Below, in pieces: positions 60,215 through 64,000 of a DNA stretch of 64,000 nt. Numbering within the stretch: position 1 is the first letter of the stretch; each line of letters starts with the position of its first letter. Both the position numbers and the translations under genes were made by a program. This DNA comes from Chryseobacterium vrystaatense (GTDB taxonomy: Bacteria > Bacteroidota > Bacteroidia > Flavobacteriales > Weeksellaceae): positions 1-64,000 of the forward strand of contig NZ_JPRI01000011.1 of assembly GCF_000737765.1 (NCBI RefSeq), written 5' to 3'. The notes under the pieces are model-generated. The model was not told where the DNA came from, made no database searches, and worked only from the letters and a program-made list of their open reading frames with translations.

Positions 60215-60835
60215 TTAGTTAAATACCTTGGTCTTGATATAATCTACATCTACGTTAGCAATGTAATTGACTAAGTTAGTATACTGCGGATGAAAATTAT
60301 ATCCTCCCTCTTTCATTTCCTGAGTAGCATCTTGTTTGCTCCAATTCTGGAAAACAATCCGGTACATGGCGAGAGTCACCCCGGTTCTGTCGCTACCATG
60401 CTGACAATGAATATCTATTGGCTTGGGAGCCGTTCTGATGATCCTTAAAGCCTTGATAATTTCGACATCGGAAACTGATGAGGCAACCATCGGTACATTA
60501 TACAGACTCCCTGTGTAATTAGTTCCTCCCACGTTATCTGTATGACCTGACCTCAGATTGAGGATAGACGCTACATTCTTTTGCTGAAGGTAGTTGTAAC
60601 CATCACTATCAGGCTGTTCACTTCTGTAAATGTCATCATTGACTTTATACAGATTATCAAAAGGTGATCCTGTCACTTTTTTAGCCCATTTTTGGGGCCT
60701 TGAATCTTTGGAAACAGTTTCCAGTTCAGAATTTCTGGACGTGTACGATGATGATACAGGTACTGAATCATCATAATTTTCGGAATTACAGGCAAGTGTA
60801 CTTAATCCCAAAATGATAAAAATTACTTTTTTCAT
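60215..60835 (-). CDS. Lipoprotein dual-specificity/tyrosine phosphatase
   Basis: 206 residues. Lipoprotein signal MKKVIFIILGLSTLAC with lipobox STLAC. The domain follows the cyanobacterial/PTP-like dual-specificity fold: NLYKVNDDIYRSEQPDSDGY, VASILNLRSGHTDN, and the CX5R loop IHCQHGSDRTGVTLAMYR (Cys about 147, Arg 153) followed by WSKQDATQEMKEGGY. The loop residues are intact, so it should be active on phosphotyrosine/serine or on a phosphorylated small molecule such as an inositide. Its placement outside the cytoplasm is unusual for signalling but known for exported PTPs. Confidence 0.88.
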   Translation of the reverse strand: MKKVIFIILGLSTLACNSENYDDSVPVSSSYTSRNSELETVSKDSRPQKWAKKVTGSPFDNLYKVNDDIYRSEQPDSDGYNYLQQKNVASILNLRSGHTDNVGGTNYTGSLYNVPMVASSVSDVEIIKALRIIRTAPKPIDIHCQHGSDRTGVTLAMYRIVFQNWSKQDATQEMKEGGYNFHPQYTNLVNYIANVDVDYIKTKVFN

Positions 60836-61145
60836 GTTTCTACTTTTATTTTAAAAATGAGTATGTCGTATTCGTGAACATGACTATAGTTTTCAGACTT
60901 TTGCTATCTTTTCACCTTACTTAAACAGGTCAAAGTAATATGCATTCTGCCCTGTTTATCTATAGCCTGTATCTTATGATTCGAACTAACCAGGGGTACA
61001 ATCTGCATGGAATAATTATAAGCTTTTATAATTATTGAGTAACAAGAAGCAAATATAAAAACAAATCAACATATCACAATACAATGATTTATTTTTTTTA
61101 GATATTGCAAATACCTATTCCTAAACGTAAGAAATATGCAATAGA
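60836..61145. other. 310-bp intergenic region with promoter candidate
   Basis: Holds the minus-strand TTG-N19-TATATTTG pair at 61050-61079. No reading frame. Confidence 0.5.
61050..61079 (-). promoter_or_regulatory. Promoter candidate (TTG-N19-TATATTTG)
   Basis: Minus-strand TTG at 61079-61077 and TATATTTG at 61057-61050. It could serve the phosphatase gene, with a ~200-base leader. Confidence 0.4.
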
Positions 61146-62597
61146 CTATTTTCTATGATACTTACTCAACTTACTTTTTTTCAATCCGTACAGAAAGTAA
61201 AAACCTATCCCAATCAACATCCATATCAATAATCTGATCCAGCTTTCTACCGGAAGCCCGATCATTAAAAAGACACAAACCGCGATTCCTAAAAGGGGCA
61301 CAAAAGGTACAGCCGGAACTTTGAAGGGTCTTGGTATATCAGGTCTTTTATATCGAAGAATGATGACTCCGAGTGCTACCAGAGAGAAGGCGAATAGAGT
61401 CCCTATACTCACCATATGTCCCAGATCCGCTATCGGAACAAAACCTGCGAGCAGTCCCACAAATACCAAAAAGAACATATTGGTTTTCCAAGGGGTTTTA
61501 AATTTTGGATGAATATCGCTGAAAAAGGAAGGCAGTAAACCATCTTTTGACATGCTGTAAAATACACGCGACTGCCCCATCAGCATCACCAGGATTACTG
61601 ATGTATACCCAGCTAATATGGCAATAATCAGGGCACTGTTCAGAAAGCTATATCCTGTTACAGCAAATGCTGTAGCTACGGGGCTGGCATCATCTTTAAA
61701 AGCAGTATAAGGTACAAGCCCCGTCATTACATAGGCAAAAACTACGTACAGGACAGTTGCCACCGCTAGCGAACCTATAATTCCAATGGCCATATCTTTC
61801 TGGGGATTTTTTGCTTCCTGTGCGGCTGTTGATACCGCATCAAAACCAATAAATCCAAAGAACACCACTGCTGCTCCACGTATCACTCCCGACCATCCAA
61901 AGTGGCCGAACTCTCCCGTATTTTCCGGTAAGAACGGACTGTAGTGAGAAGGATTGATGAATGACCATCCTAATGCTATGAACAGGATAATCACACTTAT
62001 TTTTACAACCACCAATAAGGTATTTAAACCTGAAGATTCTTTGGTTCCTTTAGCCAATACCAACGATAGAAGTGCTACAATACATACTGCGGGTAAATTG
62101 ATCACTCCTCCATGCAAAAGTGATCCATCGGCAAGTTTAACGGTATCAAAAGGTGATGCGGTAAGTTCAGGAGGTAAATTGATGTGGAATTGAGCAAGGA
62201 GTTTTGTAGCATAACTTGACCAGCTTACCGCAACAGTGGCCGATGCCAGCGCATATTCCAGGACGAGATCCCAGCCAATAATCCAGGCCATAAACTCACC
62301 TAATGTTGCATAAGTATAAGTGTAAGCAGATCCGGCAACCGGTATCATAGAGGCATATTCAGCATAACATAATGCACAGAAAGAGCAAGCCACCGCCGCC
62401 AATACAAAGGACAGTATCACTGCAGGACCTGCATTTTCAGAGGCGACGATTCCTGTCAGGGAAAAAATACCCGCACCCACAATAGCACCAATACCCAATG
62501 CTACCAGATGAATAGGCCCAAGACTTCGTTTAAGCGTATTGCCGTTTTTTGATTCCTGCTCTTTAAGAAGCTGTTCAATGGGTTTTTTAGAAAACAT
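61146..62597 (-). CDS. APC-family amino-acid permease
   Basis: 483 residues with about 12 transmembrane helices. N-terminal APC signature in LVALGIGAIVGAGIFSLTGI, then FALCYAEYASMIPVAGSAYT and WIIGWDLVLEYALASATVAV, which match the cationic-amino-acid-transporter (CAT/YfnA-like) branch. FFGFIGFDAVSTAAQEAKNP is also typical. It imports amino acids with a proton or by exchange; specificity cannot be read. The gene is preceded by a leader peptide and a terminator (see 62669 and 62729), so expression may be set by attenuation. Confidence 0.9.
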   Translation of the reverse strand: MFSKKPIEQLLKEQESKNGNTLKRSLGPIHLVALGIGAIVGAGIFSLTGIVASENAGPAVILSFVLAAVACSFCALCYAEYASMIPVAGSAYTYTYATLGEFMAWIIGWDLVLEYALASATVAVSWSSYATKLLAQFHINLPPELTASPFDTVKLADGSLLHGGVINLPAVCIVALLSLVLAKGTKESSGLNTLLVVVKISVIILFIALGWSFINPSHYSPFLPENTGEFGHFGWSGVIRGAAVVFFGFIGFDAVSTAAQEAKNPQKDMAIGIIGSLAVATVLYVVFAYVMTGLVPYTAFKDDASPVATAFAVTGYSFLNSALIIAILAGYTSVILVMLMGQSRVFYSMSKDGLLPSFFSDIHPKFKTPWKTNMFFLVFVGLLAGFVPIADLGHMVSIGTLFAFSLVALGVIILRYKRPDIPRPFKVPAVPFVPLLGIAVCVFLMIGLPVESWIRLLIWMLIGIGFYFLYGLKKSKLSKYHRK

Positions 62598-62668
62598 TTT
62601 AAATTGAATTAGAATTAGACGATTGTATTATTTTTTGAGAATTTTGAACGGATCAGACAAAAAAAAAA

Positions 62669-62686
62669 CTCTACACTATGGTAGAG
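62669..62686 (-). terminator. Terminator in the leader of the permease gene, possible attenuator
   Basis: Stem ctctac / gtagag with a 6-base loop; on the minus strand followed by ten T. It lies 72 bases before the permease start and 43 bases after the leader peptide stop. Confidence 0.6.
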
Positions 62687-62728
62687 CCTTCTTTAAATAT
62701 ATAATTAAACATGTCATATGAAATAAGG

Positions 62729-62836
62729 TTAACCACAGTAATATTGAAACATAGACCTACACATGTAGTACTGCATCATCATTGTTTTGATGGTGTTATT
62801 GTTCATTAAATGGCGATGCGTAAACTCAGGTTTCAT
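62729..62836 (-). CDS. Short methionine/tyrosine-rich leader peptide
   Basis: A 35-codon frame, MKPEFTHRHLMNNNTIKTMM then MQYYMCRSMFQYYCG and stop. Seven Met (three in a row), four Tyr and two Cys fall mostly in the second half. The second ATG (62806) is an alternative start. With a -7 element upstream and a terminator downstream it has the layout of a transcription-attenuation leader peptide. Whether it is translated is not shown. Confidence 0.45.
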   Translation of the reverse strand: MKPEFTHRHLMNNNTIKTMMMQYYMCRSMFQYYCG

Positions 62837-62860
62837 TTTCTATTTTCCTTAATTCAAGTG

Positions 62861-62868
62861 CAAATATA
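62861..62868 (-). promoter_or_regulatory. Bacteroidetes -7 element (TATATTTG)
   Basis: TAnnTTTG match 25 bases upstream of the leader-peptide start. No clear -33 element. Confidence 0.45.
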
Positions 62869-62988
62869 AAATATATTCTTTCATTAGTCTACTAAAATTA
62901 TAGACTTTTAAAAAAGCAATTTTCTCTTTTCAATCTATGTATTTGATTAAGAATTAATTATCTATGATCAGTGATTTATTTTATGATA

Positions 62989-63019
62989 AAAGTCATTCCA
63001 TACTGTATGAAATGACTTT
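62989..63019 (-). terminator. Hairpin downstream of the exported protein gene
   Basis: Stem aaagtcatt / aatgacttt with an inner cat/atg extension, 55 bases after the stop codon at 63074. The trailing T-run is weak. Confidence 0.45.
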
Positions 63020-63073
63020 AAACTTCGATTAAACCGAATCGTATTATAATAAATTGGCTATTGCCTTACTCCA

Positions 63074-64000
63074 TTAAAGGTCTGAAATTCTTAAAACATG
63101 AATACTCATCTCTCCGTTTACTCCTGCATTTGTGCTGTTGCCGATCTCTTCAGCTGACACATAATATCCACTGGTCCTTATTTCCGGTATAAACTCAACA
63201 GTATTGTCCTGTAATACCTTTATATTTCCAATAGCAATACCGCTTAAACGGTTAAATCCTGTACCGTCTTTTGTTGGAGTAACGAAGGAATTATGTTTAA
63301 TATTACTGATATAAGAAGCAGAAGGTGATGCCAGGAAATTAGGAATCAACTGATACGTAATCTGACTGCCCGGCCTGTCAGGTAAAGCTGCGTTTATTGG
63401 ATTGGCTCCAGCAACATCCCTGTTGATAACATAGGTAAACTGTACCGTCACACTATATATCCCTCTCTTTAAAAATTTAATTCCCTGGATAGCATCAGTC
63501 GTCCTTTGCTGGACAAAAGGAGATGCACTGAATAAGGTCTCTACCGTAGCCGGGACAGTCGCAAATCTGGTAAAAGAGGCCTGGCTCTGATTATTATAGT
63601 CTGTAGCGCCTGAACCTCCGGAATATCGGTTGATCGCTATTGCTGAAGAGCTATAACTTGTGGAAAATACAGAATTATCATACGCATTGACATTATACCA
63701 TCTGTTTGCCGATGCCAGATAATAATACAGACCACTTTTAGTAATAAGGCTTGTTAAATCATTGGAAGATGTAGGCACCGTTGTGGCAAATACCTGCAGT
63801 CCATCCTGATTGGGAGTCATGGACATCCCCTGTATCTGATCACCAGTCATTCGAGGAATTAATATTCCCTGTGCTCCATTTTTTGTTGAGTCGTACCTAA
63901 TATCCAACGTTGCATCAGGATTAGATGTTTGAATACCAACCTGTGCCCACAAAGGTACAGCAGCAAAAAGGATATTCATCATGAGTAATCTTTTTCTCAT
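63074..64000 (-). CDS. Exported surface-type protein
   Basis: 308 residues. The initiator ATG lies exactly at the window edge; a longer upstream frame cannot be excluded. Signal-type N-terminus (MNILFAAVPLWAQ), then VGIQTSNPDATLDIRYDSTK, GILIPRMTGDQIQGM, and LYYYLASANRWYNVNAYDNS. This opening is characteristic of many exported Chryseobacterium proteins that sit at the cell surface. The second half is beta-rich (GIYSVTVQFTYVIN, ITYQLIPNFLASPS, EFIPEIRTSGYYV). Function unknown. Confidence 0.75.
   Translation of the reverse strand: MRKRLLMMNILFAAVPLWAQVGIQTSNPDATLDIRYDSTKNGAQGILIPRMTGDQIQGMSMTPNQDGLQVFATTVPTSSNDLTSLITKSGLYYYLASANRWYNVNAYDNSVFSTSYSSSAIAINRYSGGSGATDYNNQSQASFTRFATVPATVETLFSASPFVQQRTTDAIQGIKFLKRGIYSVTVQFTYVINRDVAGANPINAALPDRPGSQITYQLIPNFLASPSASYISNIKHNSFVTPTKDGTGFNRLSGIAIGNIKVLQDNTVEFIPEIRTSGYYVSAEEIGNSTNAGVNGEMSIHVLRISDL

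Noticed and set aside
1..64000. tRNA, rRNA, CRISPR arrays, integrases or complete insertion sequences
   Set aside because: None recognised by eye; no transposase or integrase motifs, no regularly spaced repeats, no cloverleaf-type sequences noticed.

Overview
This window looks like a chromosomal segment of a flavobacterium, most likely Chryseobacterium or a close relative in the Weeksellaceae. The reasons are the low GC content, a C-terminal type IX secretion sorting domain, a GLPGLI-family protein, DUF8202-type surface proteins, an outer-membrane beta-barrel TonB receptor, a LytS/LytTR pair, a GG-leader peptide, and several promoters with the Bacteroidetes -7 consensus TAnnTTTG. The assignment rests on family content read by eye; no database search was possible. 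I saw no rRNA, tRNA, CRISPR array or intact insertion sequence.

Layout. (1) 1-5.2 kb is a polymorphic-toxin (Rhs) locus on the + strand. The end of a large Rhs protein carries an LHH/HNH-type nuclease tip and is followed by three immunity-type genes (SUKH, DUF2750, Imm33-like). A displaced second Rhs C-terminal module follows, with a different toxin tip (URI/GIY-YIG-like) and a leucine-rich-repeat partner, and then a third, decayed Rhs scrap. A 449-bp segment of the Rhs core is repeated almost perfectly 2328 bp apart, which marks the recombination unit. (2) 5.2-9.8 kb is an accessory stretch of unrelated minus-strand genes (three uncharacterised proteins, an alpha/beta hydrolase, a DnaQ-like exonuclease), separated by related intergenic repeats as in a cassette-like array. 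(3) 10.1-11.7 kb encodes a secreted delta-60-repeat protein with a T9SS tail.

(4) 11.9-29.8 kb is the most striking part: an overlapping nine-gene minus-strand operon for a glycosylated, acylated polyketide or fatty-acid-like product. It has two PUFA-synthase-like megasynthases (double nitronate-monooxygenase/enoyl-reductase barrels-KS-AT-ACP-ACP-KR, and KS-AT-DH-phosphopantetheinyl transferase), a free ACP, an alpha/beta hydrolase, one polypeptide made of two complete GT1 glycosyltransferases, two paralogous condensation-fold acyltransferases and a small membrane protein. A TTTG-N21-TATATTTG promoter lies in the AT-rich 0.7 kb upstream. The inferred order is carbon chain built and reduced by the megasynthases, released by the hydrolase, glycosylated by the double GT and acylated by the two transferases.

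(5) 30.5-64 kb is more ordinary: a TonB receptor divergent from a LytS/LytTR two-component pair; a periplasmic glutaminase; a small unknown protein followed by two FAD-dependent amine/amino-acid oxidases; a Tat-exported GH106-like glycoside hydrolase; three class-C beta-lactamase-fold hydrolases with a membrane-anchored AraC regulator; surface/adhesin-type proteins; a lone receiver domain; small exported proteins; a GG-leader peptide with a GLPGLI protein; a frameshifted LysM remnant; a DUF1826 protein; a lipoprotein phosphatase; and an APC amino-acid permease preceded by a methionine-rich leader peptide and a terminator, which looks like an attenuator.
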